Positions 31,840 to 43,859 of a DNA stretch of 64,000 nucleotides are shown in pieces. The position numbers were made by a program, and so were the translations under genes. Each line of letters opens with the position of its first letter. The first letter of the stretch is position 1. This stretch comes from Paralithodes platypus (Eukaryota > Arthropoda > Malacostraca > Decapoda > Lithodidae). The DNA lies in NCBI GenBank assembly GCA_032716605.1, contig CM064502.1, forward strand, positions 35,212,932 through 35,276,931, given 5' to 3'. The notes under the pieces were generated by a model. The model saw only the letters and a list, made by a program, of their open reading frames with translations. It made no database searches and was not told the origin of the DNA.

Positions 31840-32668
31840 GAGGTGATGGGGTCGTTTACGTTTCGGAAGACATTATGTTAACTCTCAGAGCAGCACCTGA
31901 CCAATTGTTATTTGAATGGAAAGAATGAACTGCATCACTAAAAACTAGTGCAACTCGTGCATATCCTACTTCGTTCAAATGAAGTCCGTGTCCAGCAAAC
32001 ATATGTGGTTGTTGGAGAAAGTGGTCCTAAGTGTTGACGAGTTCAAATCATAACTAATTAAAAAATGTGCACCCGATTATTTAGGCTGAAAGACTTATCA
32101 ACGAATTTCTGTTCAGCTGATTGTCTGAGGAGGACACCTGTAACAATGATTTGAACAGAATAAGGATGGAAATGTATTGAAAGGCGGGTGCCCCTTGCTC
32201 TCCGTAAGGGAGGAGGTATAAACTGAGAAAGCTTTGTAGGACATTGATTATTGAAATAGCAGTAGAAGAAAGAGAGAGAAATTCAACATTGCGGCATGTA
32301 GAGAGAGCTTGTAGGGAATTAGTTAGAGGAGCTGAATTGATGAGACAAAAAGCTTTTGACTCTACCCTTTAGGAGTATAATTTCTGCTTGTGGTGCCCTT
32401 CGTTCGAATCACGGGAGGGTCACATGGGTTTACTACCACCAATATACCTTAAAATGGGTATGTTTTCGTGGACATCTAACATACACTTTCCACACCCATC
32501 TATTTTAGAGTATACTTAACGCTGCCATAAGTTAGGATGAGGTGAAAGGCATAGCCAACCAATGAACTGGAAGCTTATACCTTGCCCATGACGTCATGAC
32601 CTTCCTATGCTCAGGAAAACTAGACAGTTATATCGTAAAATACCCTGTTACGTCATATTTGTTAAACA
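31840..32668. other. No gene; possible tRNA-type B box near 32400
   Basis: GTTCGAATC near 32402 resembles a polymerase III B box. It is followed by GGGTTTACTACCACCAATATACC, which resembles a motif dispersed at 47.9-48.7 kb. This could be an old SINE, but no convincing A box was found. The rest is unrecognised. Confidence 0.35.
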
Positions 32669-32672
32669 TTAA

Positions 32673-33104
32673 CACTTACGCTGCGGGCATAAAATTATTT
32701 CCGCCTATTTCCGCCATATTAGGGCTCACTCAGGCACTTCTGATTGATTAGGCAAGTCTCTGAATGAAATTAAATGTATTCAGCCGAAAACTAGGCGAAA
32801 ATGGTTTCAAAATGACGCTAGAACGATCTTTATAGCTCGCGGAGTTCACCCGCAGCGCTACCATAGACATTCACTAAAATGAGCAATTATCGCTAATGTC
32901 TCGCTTCATTTGCCTTTGGCAGCACTGTAAATCTTGCGAGACTGACTAGCCCTCAGTGCCGCGGCCGCCTGGCTGGATGAAGGACGTGTGGCCTGTCGCA
33001 CTCCCGCTCCCTCACACTATTTTACAGGCTTTGACAGGCTTTAAAAGCCTGCCAATTGCTGTAAATTGCCATGGTGTTAGGGAACGTCTCACGCAGGGAA
33101 AGGG
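32673..33104. mobile_element. TTAA-flanked MITE
   Basis: A 432-bp element between TTAA at 32669-32672 and 33105-33108. The ends read CACTTACGCTGCGGGC and, on the complement, CCCTTTCCCTGCGTGAG. It has no open frame and is unrelated internally to the 370-bp family. Confidence 0.72.
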
Positions 33105-33309
33105 TTAATCAATTCCGTTCCAGTGCCATCCTTTTAATTATTAACTATTAGACAATTGTATTCAGTTTAAAAAGGTCCTTAAGCAATTAACGATCCTAAT
33201 TAACCCTTTTTACTACCACAGATCCTTCTTAAGCTGCATAACATGGTCTAAATATAGCTAGTTTATAATTAAAAAGACGTCGCCGGTACAGTAAGTGTTG
33301 AGTGGAGCT

Positions 33310-33633
33310 CGGTTTGATTTATATATTTTTATTTTTATTATTTTTTGTTTCAATAAATTTCCTCCCAAGTCTTTCATTAAGACCCCCAAGACCCCTTTGA
33401 AATAAATGTGTACACTTCTCGATAGAAAAATATCACGGCCGAAAGCAGATTCCTCCTAAATTGCAAGCTTACTACCTCTTGCCACGAAGATAAAGCAGGA
33501 AAGGTCTGAAAATTGACAATGAAATGGGTCGAAAGGTATTAAAATCGCTAAACTAATGGGATAGCATCTAATAACCTCAAAACTAATCAGGCTAAACATG
33601 AGAGAAAGGTGGTCAGGAAAAATAGCCCCTTAA
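33310..33633 (+). mobile_element. TTAA MITE family copy, left end decayed
   Basis: The family landmarks from AAGACCCCCAAGACCCC to TCGCTAAACTAATGGG are present and the right end is GCCCCTTAA at 33625-33633. The left terminus cannot be fixed. Confidence 0.75.
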
Positions 33634-33717
33634 TGTCGCTAAAATTACAACGTCAGCAATAGGCCAAGATGAAGAGTAGTAAATGTTTTCAGCTAAATAC
33701 CGTAATTTGTTTTATAG

Positions 33718-34475
33718 TTAAGGGGATGTTAGTTCTGGACCCACTTCTCCCTCATGTTTAGCTCCACTAGGTTTGAGGTTTTTAGACGTTCACCTGATTA
33801 GCTTGGCGCTATTAACTCAATTATTGCGGGCTATCATGTTTACATCACCATATGCCAAGCGGGCATAATTGCCGAAAATTACATTCATTCCATGCTATTT
33901 TTCATGCATAAGCAAGAGCCAGAGCATAATACAATTATGTATCGGTCAATGTACAATGATAGAGCTTTCCAATGACATCTGAATGATCCCTGTACGACAT
34001 CTAGTTATCTTGCAACGATCGTGCAACCGAGGTCCAAAATGCTGTGCGAGACATTGCACGTGAGCGAGACAGCCGTATCTCGGGCCTCAGTGTGCGCGCG
34101 CACGCCGTTGCGAGCTTTTGGAGCCCCCATATGCTCCCTCCAATGCCTGGCCTCTCTCAGCTATCATAATAGCTTCAAAATGGCGCTTTCTCTCTCCCGT
34201 CCTATGACGGTCGACGCGAATTATGGGTTAAGACCTTCCGCCCAAATTCTTTGTCAATTCTAGGAACTTTTATCCCATTTAGATGTTGATTTTGCCTGGT
34301 GAGCGATAGCAAGCCTGCAATTTAGAAGGAACCGGCCTTCGGCTGAAACAGTTCCTATCGAACAATGTACACATTTATTTCGGAAAGGGGTGTGTGTGTG
34401 TGTGTGTATGTGTGTGTGTGCATTTTGTTTTTCTTTTTTAAACTTTATGAATGTCTACTATAGGGAGCAAACTTA
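33718..34475 (-). mobile_element. TTAA MITE family copy carrying another TTAA element
   Basis: The complementary family sequence starts TTAAGGGGATGTTAG at 33718, runs to ATTAGCTTGGCGCTATTAA at 33815, is interrupted, and resumes at 34228 with TTAAGACCTTCCGCCC. The join falls exactly at a TTAA of the family consensus. A (TG)n microsatellite lies at about 34389-34420 inside the outer copy. Confidence 0.82.
33816..34227. mobile_element. 412-bp TTAA element nested in the MITE
   Basis: It is flanked by TTAA at 33812-33815 and 34228-34231. The ends are CTCAATTATTGCGGGC and, on the complement, CCCATAATTCGCGTCG, imperfect inverted repeats. The middle is GC-richer than its surroundings (GTGCGCGCGCACGCC). 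It has no credible coding frame. Confidence 0.76.
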
Positions 34476-34811
34476 ATATAATGATCAATAGAATAGCCTG
34501 TTTAAATTTTGTTCTTAATTATAACCTAGTTTCAAATTAGAGACGCAAGATATAGGTGACCTTGGCAGATATGCTTCCTAGACAAAGAAAATATTATATA
34601 CTTTTAATTTCTTTTAATCAGCCATTGGCATTATTAATTAAGGACACGATTATACTAAAAATATTACCTTGCAATAAAACAGCTCAGTACTTTAGTTTTA
34701 ATACAAAGAAAACTTTTGAATATGTAAAGCTAGCAACAAATATTGTAGACAGTATATTATATTAACTTTGCTCACACTGTACTTCAATATTTGCGAATGC
34801 ATACATAAATA

Positions 34812-35730
34812 CAGGGCGTTTCAGAAAATACCTTTAACAAAATTCTGAATGAATAGACCTAGGAATAATACATATACTTTGGAAATATCTCATATTTACC
34901 GGGATATTACACATTTTAGTTATATAGGCAAGTCTAGGGGATGAAAATTATCAGTAGATTACCATCACCTCAATTACTTTATTTTGTCATAAATTGTTAA
35001 GCTTCAATGTAGTTTACAGTATTTCCAATAGGTTCTCGAAGTCTGTGTTGATACAGGCTTGGGTTCGGCGTGCAAGAGACTGTCATACATGTTTAAATAC
35101 CCATGGTGTGTTTCTTACTTCTCTGCAAGCCTCTTGAACTCGTAGCCACAGTTGCTGACGGGTGTTGATTTGTGTAGCATACACTGGCCTGCTCTTCAAG
35201 TGTCCCCAAAGATAAAAGTCAAGTGGAGTTAGGTCCGGTGATCTAGGTAGCTAGGGGATGGGACCACCACAGCGTATCCACTTATCAGGGTACAGAACAT
35301 TAATGATATCCCTCGTACCTCGTGCAAAGTGAGCTGGAACCCCATCATGCATGAACCACATTTGTCTAAGTTTTCTGAGAGGCACATCTTCAAGTAGTAT
35401 GGGTAAGTCATCCTGAAGAAATCTGGTGTACACATTGCCTGCAAGTCATTGTTGTGCCAGAAAAGGTTCGATTAGATGGTTACCAAAAATACCGGCCCAA
35501 ACATTAATCAAATAGCGTTCCTGATGTCTCCTCGTTGTTATTGTATTTGGATGTTCTGCAGCCCATGTATGGGTATTATGTAGGTTCAACATGCTATTTC
35601 TTATGAAATTAGCCTCACCACTAAACAACACCTTTGCAATAATAACCGTTGTTCTCCTTCTCTTGAGTAAGGAGCCACTGACAGAAATCCACTCGTTGGT
35701 GATAATCACGTTAGTCAAATTCAAATTTTA
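34812..35730 (-). pseudogene. IS630/Tc1/mariner-like transposase remnant
   Basis: The minus strand encodes DDE-type transposase pieces in two frames. One is VLFSGEANFIRN, where the first catalytic Asp appears replaced by Gly, with VNVWAGIFGNHLIEPFLAQQ. The other is WFMHDGVPAHFARGTRDI (second Asp) and PRSPDLTPLDFYLWGHLK (third acidic position). A frameshift at 35445 and a stop near 35250 disable it. The likely right terminus is ACAGGGCGTTTCAGAAAA near 34812, flanked by TA-rich DNA. The N-terminal DNA-binding half and the other terminus are missing. Confidence 0.78.
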
Positions 35731-35739
35731 AATAATGTA

Positions 35740-36177
35740 TTGTCATAGTAATACATTGTTATTTATTGCTACGTTTAACTTAATGTGAATAAACACATAC
35801 TACGGCAATGAGGACTAGATACCAAGACTTAGTGGTATACGTGTCCTTTTATTTTGCATACATATACAATAACATTATATAGCATAACAGGGAGTGCAAG
35901 TGCTGAGTGAAGTGAAATACTAAAACATAATAACAATCCATAAATAATAATAATAATAATAATAATAAAGAACAGAAATATAAAGACAAATCTTACGAAA
36001 TGAAAATATAAAATAAATCAATATACCTCTAGTTTAATAATTATACATTAATAGTTCTTTAGGTTTGATAAACATTGAATATTGGCATTTCATTATTCAA
36101 TAGTAAGCTTTTTAATTTCTTCTTAAATATAATACAAACCAACAATTGTCTCTAATGATTCCAGATAATCCGTTCCA
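35740..36177. other. AT-rich spacer with (ATA)n near 35945
   Basis: It contains a trinucleotide run of about eight ATA units and otherwise nothing recognised. Confidence 0.6.
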
Positions 36178-38404
36178 TTTTTTTTTTCTATGTGATTGAG
36201 GGAGGCAAAAGGCAGAACTGCCTATAGCGAGTGCCTCCCCCATAGTTGAAAGAGTGACAGGGCCAAAATCAAGGGACGTTCGAGCCAAAATGCCTGGACA
36301 CACGGAGTTTGAAGCAATTTAAGTCAAAGGAAGAAGGAAAGACGGATTCTGGGAGAGAGTTCCAGAGTTCAGCTGTTGAGTAGAAGAAAGACTGAGAGTA
36401 ACTTTTCACTCTCGGGTTGGAGAGTTGCACAGAGTAGGGGTGGGATTGAGTTGCAAGACGGGTACCACGTGCCCTACGTAAAGGTGTACAAAGGAGTACA
36501 AAGGAAATCAAGCAACAACAGGTCTAGTGACCCTTCTAGGCTGCTTGTCCTCCAAAACACTAAGGATCAAGTGTCCAAACAGTGGTTTAGAGTGGGTAAG
36601 GGAACATTGGAAAGGGAACTACTGCCCTGGAACTAATGTCCGTGGCAGGATTAGGAAGTTAGTAGGGGACAGATGGGTTAGTAACTGAGGGGGGATAAAA
36701 TAAATTTATTCATTTACAAACGCAGTCAGTCGCGGGTTTGATGAGATATTTGTCTAGGCGGAGTTTAAATGAATCAACGGTGCTGCAGTCTATAACGTCT
36801 CGGGGAAGCCCATTCCACAAGTTGACAACTCGATTGAAGAAGAAATTCTTAGATTCGTGTGCGTTTTACCAATAATTTTGCAACCGTGACCCCGCGTGTA
36901 ATTAGATTGGTCGATAGTGAAGATGCCTTTGATGATTTTGAACACTTTAATTAAGTCACCTCTTAATCTGCGCTGGGTTAAAGGAAATAGATTTAATTCT
37001 CTAAGACGCTCTTCGTATGGTTTGTTCTTTAGGCTAGGTATCATTTTGGTAACTCTACGTTGAACTCGTTCTAGCTTGTTTATATCTTTTTGGTAATAAG
37101 GGCACCAGGATTGAACGCAGTATTCCAGAAGAGGGCGGACTAATGAATTATAAAGGGTTAGGATAACTTCTTTGGATTTATGCTCAAATGACCTGCCTAT
37201 CAAGCCAATTATTTTGTTTGCCTTAACAACTTCTGAACATTGTTGACTCGGTTTTAGGTTACTCGATATTGTTACTCCCAGATCAGTTTCTCAGTTTACA
37301 TTCTTAAGCTGAGAAACCGATCTGGGAGTAACAATATCGAGTAACCTAAAACAGAGTCAATGTTCAGAAGTTGTTAAGAAGGCAAACAAAATAATTGGCT
37401 TTATAGGCAGGTCATTTGAGGTGGTATACACTGGGAAAGCTCTGAGGAACACTGATTATTATAGTAGCGATAGAATAGCGAGAGAGATGCAACATTGCGG
37501 CGGAGAGAGAGATTGCAGAGAGTTGGTGAGTGGACGGGAGTTAATGATACGAACGGCCTTCCTTTCAACTTTGTCTAGGAGTGCGGTGTGAGAGGAACCT
37601 CCCCACACATGTGAACAATACTCAATACAAGGAAGCACTATGCCCCTGTACAGAGCAAGAAGATGTGCAGGGGAAAAGAACCCCCTAAGGCGGTTGAGCA
37701 CACCCAGCTTCTGGGAGGCTGCCTTAGCAAGACTGGTAATATGGTCCTTCTAACTGAGAGCAGAAGAAAAAGAGACACCAAGAATATTGAGAGAAGATGT
37801 AGGATTGACTTTTGTATTGTTGAAGAATAAGGGATAGTCCGCTGGGAGTTCCTTACGGGTAGATAGATGGAGAAATTGGGTTATGGAAGCATTAAAGGTA
37901 ACAAGGTTTTCTCTGCCCCAATTGGAGATAGTATTTAGATCAGAATTTAAGAATTCTATGGCTTCATTACGTTTGGTTTGTCGTTGAGGGATTGCTGGCT
38001 GGGGCGTTCTGAAAAACTAATGGAGTAGTGTAAGGTTGAGTGGTCTGCGTATGAATGGATGGGAATTGAGGTACAGTTGAGATCATTTATAAAAATTAGA
38101 AAGAGAATAGGAGATAGGACAGAGCCCTGAGGAACACCGGAGTTTATAGAGTGAGGAAGTGAACAATGGCAGTCCACAACCGCGGCTATGGAATGGCCGG
38201 AAAGGAAATTAGAGACAAAGGCACAGATGGAGGGATAGAAACCGAAGGAGGGTAGTTTAGAAATTGAAGATTTGTGCCAGACTCTATCGAAGGCTTTTGA
38301 TATGTCTAGTGCAATAGAAAAAAAAGTCTCATCGAAGTTCCGAAAGGAGGATGACCAAGAGTTCGTAAGATATGAAAGAAGATCACCAGTAGAGCGACCC
38401 TTAA
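36178..38404 (-). mobile_element. Second Jockey-type LINE with an internal CR1 insertion
   Basis: The host LINE occupies 36178-36484 and 37425-38404 on the minus strand. It shows the 3' tail (T-run at 36178), C-terminal TAELWNSLPESVFPSSFDLN, and NRLRGFFSPAHLLALYRGIV. The RT motif read as SYADHSTLHYS has its second catalytic Asp changed to His. [20 protein letters not shown] and [13 protein letters not shown] follow toward the 5' side. The 5' limit is exactly at TTAA 38401-38404, so the endonuclease half is absent. The region corresponding to the CR1 insertion point of the first copy is intact here. Confidence 0.83.
36485..37424 (-). mobile_element. CR1-like LINE insertion with foldback 5' end
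   Basis: The minus-strand CR1 sequence spans 37312-36485. It includes [37 protein letters not shown] and [13 protein letters not shown], and ends in two TTTGTAC(T/A)CC tail units. At 37313-37424 the same 5' segment is repeated in the opposite orientation, forming a near-perfect palindrome of about 110 bp per arm. It interrupts the host LINE at its PPPLRRARG codons. Confidence 0.83.
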
Positions 38405-38521
38405 GTACCAGGAAACTCCATAACTATCAAACAATAACTTTATACCCCATTTATGTACTTAGAGTTTGAAGCAAGCAACCCACTCGTAGATAGTCAAATT
38501 GAACCAATCAAATAAGGTAAC

Positions 38522-39293
38522 AAAGTTAATCCCATCAAGATAATGCAACGATCACAAATCAAAGTTAATCCCATCAAGATAATGCAACAATCACAAAATC
38601 AAAGTTAATCCCATCAAGATAATGCAACGATCACAAAATCAAAGTTAATCCCATCAAGATAATGCAACGATCACAAAATCAAAGTTAATCCCATCAAGAT
38701 AATGCAACGATCACAAAATCAAAGTTAATCCCATCAAGATAATGCAACGATCACAAAATCAAAGTTAATCCCATCAAGATAATGCAACGATCACAAAATC
38801 AAAGTTAATCCCATCAAGATAATGCAACGATCACAAAATCAAAGTTAATCCCATCAAGATAATGCAACGATCACAAAATCAAAGTTAATCCCATCAAGAT
38901 AATGCAACGATCACAAAATCAAAGTTAATCCCATCAAGATAATGCAACGATCACAAAATCAAAGTTAATCCCATCAAGATAATGCAACGATCACAAAATC
39001 AAAGTTAATCCCATCAAGATAATGCAACGATCACAAAATCAAAGTTAATCCCATCAAGATAATGCAACGATCACAAAATCAAAGTTAATCCCATCAAGAT
39101 AATGCAACTATCACAAAATCAAAGTTAATCCCATCAAGATAATGCAACTATCACAAAATCAAAGTTAATCACATCAAGATAATGCAACGATCACAAAATC
39201 AAAGTTAATCACATCAAGATATTGCAACTATCACAAACAAAGTTAATTACATCAAGATAATGCAACTATCACAAACAAAGTTAATCCCCTCAA
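38522..39293. repeat. 40-bp satellite array, ~19 copies
   Basis: Units start AAAGTTAATCCCATCAAGAT and continue AATGCAACGATCACAAAATC. Most internal units are identical. The last few vary (ACATCAAG, CAACTATC) and shorten to about 37 bp, as expected at a decaying array edge. Confidence 0.96.
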
Positions 39294-39880
39294 CATTTGT
39301 ATGCACCGTACTTCACTAACCTCCTCGGCGACGTGAATAAGACTGACTTCCCTAGCAAATTTCATACACCACTTTAGCTATGATTGCCTGAAGCACTAAG
39401 CAATCAGCGAAACTTTAAACAATGAGCAACTACTAACGAAACATTTAATTCACAATACTCTACTGGTTCGAAGCAATGAGCGAAACCTTAAACATTGAGC
39501 AACTACTAACGAAACATTTAATTCACAATACTCTACTGGTTCGAAATAACCATTCACGAACTGAAACAATAACGATACACTAACATTTCAAACATATGGG
39601 ACAACAGTAAACTTGGTAATAGAAAGGAATATGTAAATGCATTACAGATTTACGAAGCACTATTATTCAGCATAGCAAAAGTCTCTAGTTACTTTAACAT
39701 TATAACCTTAAGAAAGACTAATCCCTTACAACATGTTCTGAATTGATTTAATTTTATACCGTATTGTACAGTAGTTATGTTGATGTCAAAACTCAGAGTT
39801 AATGTGAAGATAACAACGTAGCTGCATAGGTTTGAGGGTAATAGCTGTATGATGTGTACTACACCATAATGTATTACAAT
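39294..39880. repeat. Spacer with a 73-bp direct duplication
   Basis: Two adjacent near-identical 73-bp units lie at 39399-39471 and 39472-39544, differing at only a few positions. The remaining sequence is unrecognised. Confidence 0.85.
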
Positions 39881-40212
39881 GATTATATACAAGGTCCTGA
39901 TGTGGTGGCGTCTACGCCGTAGGACCACCTCCCGGAGCTGCCAACCCTCCACAGCCGGAGACAAGATCAACGACCAGTGGAGGACAACCGGATGCCGGCC
40001 GCGGGGAGCAGTTTCGGGAGCCAAACCGTCACAACCATCCCCTGCCCCCTCCCTGGGGGCACGGGTCCTTGGAGCGGCTTCGGTCGCGCCGGGAATTTCC
40101 ACACCTCTCACACCACACACACATCACACAGTTTTTCCTACACCGAGAAATGACTCTCCGGCTGTCATTTCTCGAAGACTTCTTTTAGCCGGAGACATTT
40201 AGAGCAATCCAG

Positions 40213-40728
40213 GACCCACGTACACATACATATGTCCAACTTGCTCAAAACCCATCACTTCGAGTCGCCACACTAAGGGTTCAGTTCTCTGCAATTCATG
40301 CAGGAACTGGACCCACTTCACCTGTACAACACTTGCCTCCAAGAAACACTACACGAACACCTGGACCTGTTCCTCATGTCCCTCCCTCTCCCAGTCAAAT
40401 TCCTCGCCTAAAACCCGTCCACCTCTCCTCCCCAACCCACCTAGCCTTCCCATATCATCCACTCCCCCCCCCTAAAACCCGTCCACCTCTCCTCCCTAAC
40501 CCACCTAACCTTCCCATACCATCCACATCCTCAACTCAACACATCACACCCCCTCCTAATCCATTCCAACCCCCATCTCCTGCTCCCCAATTCCCACCCC
40601 CACCTCACCCATCCCAACCCCCAGCCCCGCCCTCACCCCCACCTCCACCCTCCCCTCACCCCCACCCCATCCTCGTGCAGCACCACCCAACCTACATCGT
40701 GCACATAACATTAACATTCTTCAATTGA
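40213..40728 (+). pseudogene. ORF1-like region: PHD-type zinc finger and proline-rich linker
   Basis: The frame around 40213-40385 reads YICPTCSKPITSSR, VLCNSCRNWTHFTC and WTCSSC. The spacing Cys2, Cys2, His-Cys, Cys2 fits a C4HC3 PHD-like finger. A C-rich stretch follows at 40380-40670 and encodes mostly Pro and Ser in two frames, probably a flexible linker. PHD-like fingers are known in ORF1 proteins of some LINEs. A start codon was not fixed. Confidence 0.65.
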
Positions 40729-41975
40729 ACATAGATGGCATCAACACAAAGAAACACGAACTCTCACACTTCATCAAACAACACAACATACACATTGCCA
40801 TCTTACAAGAAACAAAACTCCGCACAACACAAAAAACACCCACATTTCATAATTTCACCACCATCAGACAAGACCGGGCTGTCGGCGGGGGCGGTGGACT
40901 CATCACCCTGGTACACAAAGAAATATCATACATAGTAACCAGTGTGCAAACCAAATCCCTCCTCCCCCCAAATGATAACACAACACAAATACAATCAATT
41001 AAAATACGCACTGGCAACAACTCCAACATAAACACATACATCCCTCCCCAAACATCCCCTACAGTACCAAATGAATACAGACCACACTTACAACACATCA
41101 CAAACACCCCACACATCATCCTGGGTGGTGACTTCAACGCCAAGACGTCGGCCTGGTTTGTCGACAACCCCGACACAGACAGAGGGCTGGTACTACAAAA
41201 CCAAACTGATAACCTCATCATCCTTAACGACATCCATTAACATACCCATATTCCTCACCAAGCCCTCTATAACCCATCATCTCCAGACATCACCTTTTGC
41301 TCCCCAGAACTCGCCCCCACAACATCCTGGAGGGTGGTCAGAACCTTAGGCTCTGACCACCTCCCGATCATTATCACCACCAAAACCAGACTCACCCCAG
41401 CTAGCCACAAACACACATACACCAATTATAAAAGAGCTAACTGGGAAGCATTCACAAATGAGACAGAACAACACTTCACAACTCTAAACAGTACACCCAT
41501 CACTAACATCAACAATGCTGTACACATACTCAATAAAACTATCCAAAACGCTGACAAGAAACACATTCCAAGAGGTAACAGAAAAAGACACAACCCCAAC
41601 TTCACACCAGAAATTCAAAACCTCATCAGACAACGCGACATACTGAAACACTCCCCAGCACCCCACACGCAAGACATCACACAACAAATTCAAGCACTCA
41701 ACACCCAAACTAACAACAAAATACAAGAACAACAAAAACTAAATTGGAATAACTTCCTACAAACACTTGATCACAAAACAACCCCCAAAAAACTCTACAA
41801 AACACTAAACAGCATCACACTTTCCAACAGCAACACAACACAATCACATGCTGCATTCACAACACCAGACTCTACTCCTTCATGTAAACAACAAGCAAAC
41901 ACTCTCATCAATCACTTCCCACATTGTCAGCCACCTAAAACCTCACAAAGACGACCGACGTGTCATCCGACGTAA
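40725..41975 (+). pseudogene. LINE endonuclease and linker
   Basis: One frame carries the endonuclease: MNIDGINTKKHELSHFIK, IAILQETKL (catalytic Glu), ILGGDFNAKTSAW and LGSDHLPI. A single TAA at 41238 interrupts it, but the same frame continues to 41975. The product would nick target DNA to prime reverse transcription. A frameshift near 41920 moves the rest to another frame. Confidence 0.85.
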
Positions 41976-42750
41976 GAGACAATTCCCCACAGACCCTGAC
42001 TATACACCCTTCACCAATCACCAGACAAAGCATATCATCAACAATCTCAAGCACTCACCCGCCTGTGGCCTAGACAACATAAGCAACATACACCTCAGAC
42101 ACCTAGGACCACAAGGCATACAAGCACTCACTAACATATCAAACTACACCTATTCACACAACACAATACCAGACATTTGGAAGCATGGTATCATCATCAC
42201 ATTCCCCTAACCCAACAAAGACCCCACACTACCCTCCTCGCACCGCCCCATCACACTCCTTTGCTCCCCCTCCAAAGTCATGGAACGCCTAGTATTACAA
42301 CTAATTACACCTGACCTACCCCTAGCTCCAACACAACATGGCTTTAGGCCACTGCACTCCACAAACACTCTTCTCACAGACCTTGTACAAAGAGCTTTTG
42401 ACGGCATCAACTCAGCTAGACCACCACACAGATCACTATTAGCCACACTCGACATTAGTAAAGCCTTCGATGACATCCCCCGCCACAACCTAACAAACAA
42501 AATCTACAACACAAACATGCACAACAACACAAAAAGGTGGCTGGCCAACTTCCTAGCAGGCAGATGTGCACACGTATCTTTTGCCGGTCAGTCATCTAAA
42601 ATCAGAAACTTTCCAAACGGGGTCCCATAAGGATCCGTCCTATCGCCCGCACTCTTCAATCTGTACATGCACGATATAACTACACCTAATACGCCCCAAA
42701 TAAACTTAGCCTCCTATGCAGATGACATAACACTCACATGCACACACCAT
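41920..42750 (+). pseudogene. LINE reverse transcriptase core
   Basis: RT motifs in order are SPACGLDNISNIHLRHLG, HRPITLLCSPSKVMERLV, HGFRPLHSTNTLL, LDISKAFDDIPRHN, NGVP followed by GSVLSPALFNLYMHDI, and the catalytic YADD at 42715-42726. Two single-base nonsense changes (TAA 42208 and TAA 42628, the latter in place of the usual Gln codon) interrupt the frame. A frameshift near 42750 follows. Confidence 0.87.
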
Positions 42751-43828
42751 GACCCAAAAAGAGCAACAGATCTCCTTCAACCCTATCAACACACTACATG
42801 GCTGGTGCACTACAAACAGACTTAATCTAGCCCCAGCCAAATCCACCGCAACCCTGCTCACAAGCTGGACAGGAGAACACGAATACATCCCTCAACTCAC
42901 CATAAACAACACACCCCTAACACATACACACACACCCAAAATCTTAGGAGTAACATATGATACTCATATGACATTCAAACCGCACACCACAAACATTAAA
43001 AAGAAACTGACACCCAGACTTAACGCCCTCAGGTCACTTGCTCACACAAAATTTGGACACAACAAAGAAACTACCACCACAGTATATAAACAATACATAA
43101 GATCAGTGATGGAATACCCAAGCCCAGCCTGGGCTTCTAACCTAGCTGAAACACATCATAAGACCTTACAGACTATTCAAAACAAAGCCATGAAGATCAT
43201 TACAGGCTGCACAGCTACTGCACCCACAGATCACCTACATCAAAAAACCAAAATCCTCAAAGTCAAAGACCATCTGGACATGAGAGGCACTCAATTCCTG
43301 GCAGCAGCCTCCACGAACCAAGACCACCCACTAAACTACATGGCAACACACCCACAGACACCAAGAAATATCAAAACAACACCCAGCACACGGTATCACA
43401 CACAATTATTGTCCTCTCTCCCTCCCTGCCCACCCCGAACCAACTTCCAGAAGCACATCCATACTCATATCTCACGCCGATCCATCCACTCACTCACAGA
43501 CAACACGCAGCTGCATGCACGACCTCCCGAAATCCATCCTTCCGAATCCTCCCTTCCTCGTGAGGTCAGAGTCCACCTGGCCAGGCTGAGATGCGGACAC
43601 CATCCAGCTCTCCTGAGCTATCAGAAGAGACTGGATGACTCCGTTGTCGACGCCTGCCCGGGATGTAACACAGCACCCCATACCATTAAACACATCATAG
43701 AAGACTGCATTTCGCACAACTACTTACGCCAACAACACAATCTACACTCAATGAGAGCTCTGTGGGAAAGCCCGATCATGGCCATGGCCTTCCTCAGGGA
43801 CTCGGGGCTGTTCGGCCAGGCAGCTTAG
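42749..43828 (+). pseudogene. LINE RT thumb and C-terminal Cys/His region
   Basis: An open 359-codon stretch continues from the RT: GWCTTNRLNLAPAKSTAT, PKILGVTYDTHMTFKPHTTN and YPSPAWASNLAETHH. It ends with HLARLRCGHHPALLSYQ, CPGCNTAPHTIKHIIEDC and SGLFGQAA. The CPGC...H...C arrangement resembles the terminal zinc-binding motif of several LINE clades. The natural stop is TAG at 43826. Confidence 0.86.
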
Positions 43829-43859
43829 GGAACAACAACAACAACAACAATGATTATAA

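Larger units (their letters stand above)
39880..43855 (+). mobile_element. Nearly full-length LINE with PHD-like finger and (AAC)n tail
   Basis: It contains a 5' untranslated or ORF1 region, a zinc finger, a proline-rich linker, AP endonuclease, RT and a C-terminal Cys/His region. It ends in (AAC)n at about 43830-43850. Only a handful of stops and shifts separate the blocks, so it decayed recently. It is distinct from both the Jockey-type and CR1-like LINEs of the window. The truncated LINE at 15701 is related. Confidence 0.85.

Noticed and set aside
32350..32460. tRNA gene or SINE promoted by a B box near 32402
   Set aside because: Only GTTCGAATC is convincing. No A box at suitable spacing and no cloverleaf could be drawn.
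38522..39293. CRISPR-like array
   Set aside because: The units are contiguous identical 40-bp repeats with no unique spacers, and the context is eukaryotic.
40333..40728. Secreted proline-rich protein
   Set aside because: It lies between a PHD-like finger and the endonuclease of a LINE, and is low-complexity linker sequence open in more than one frame.
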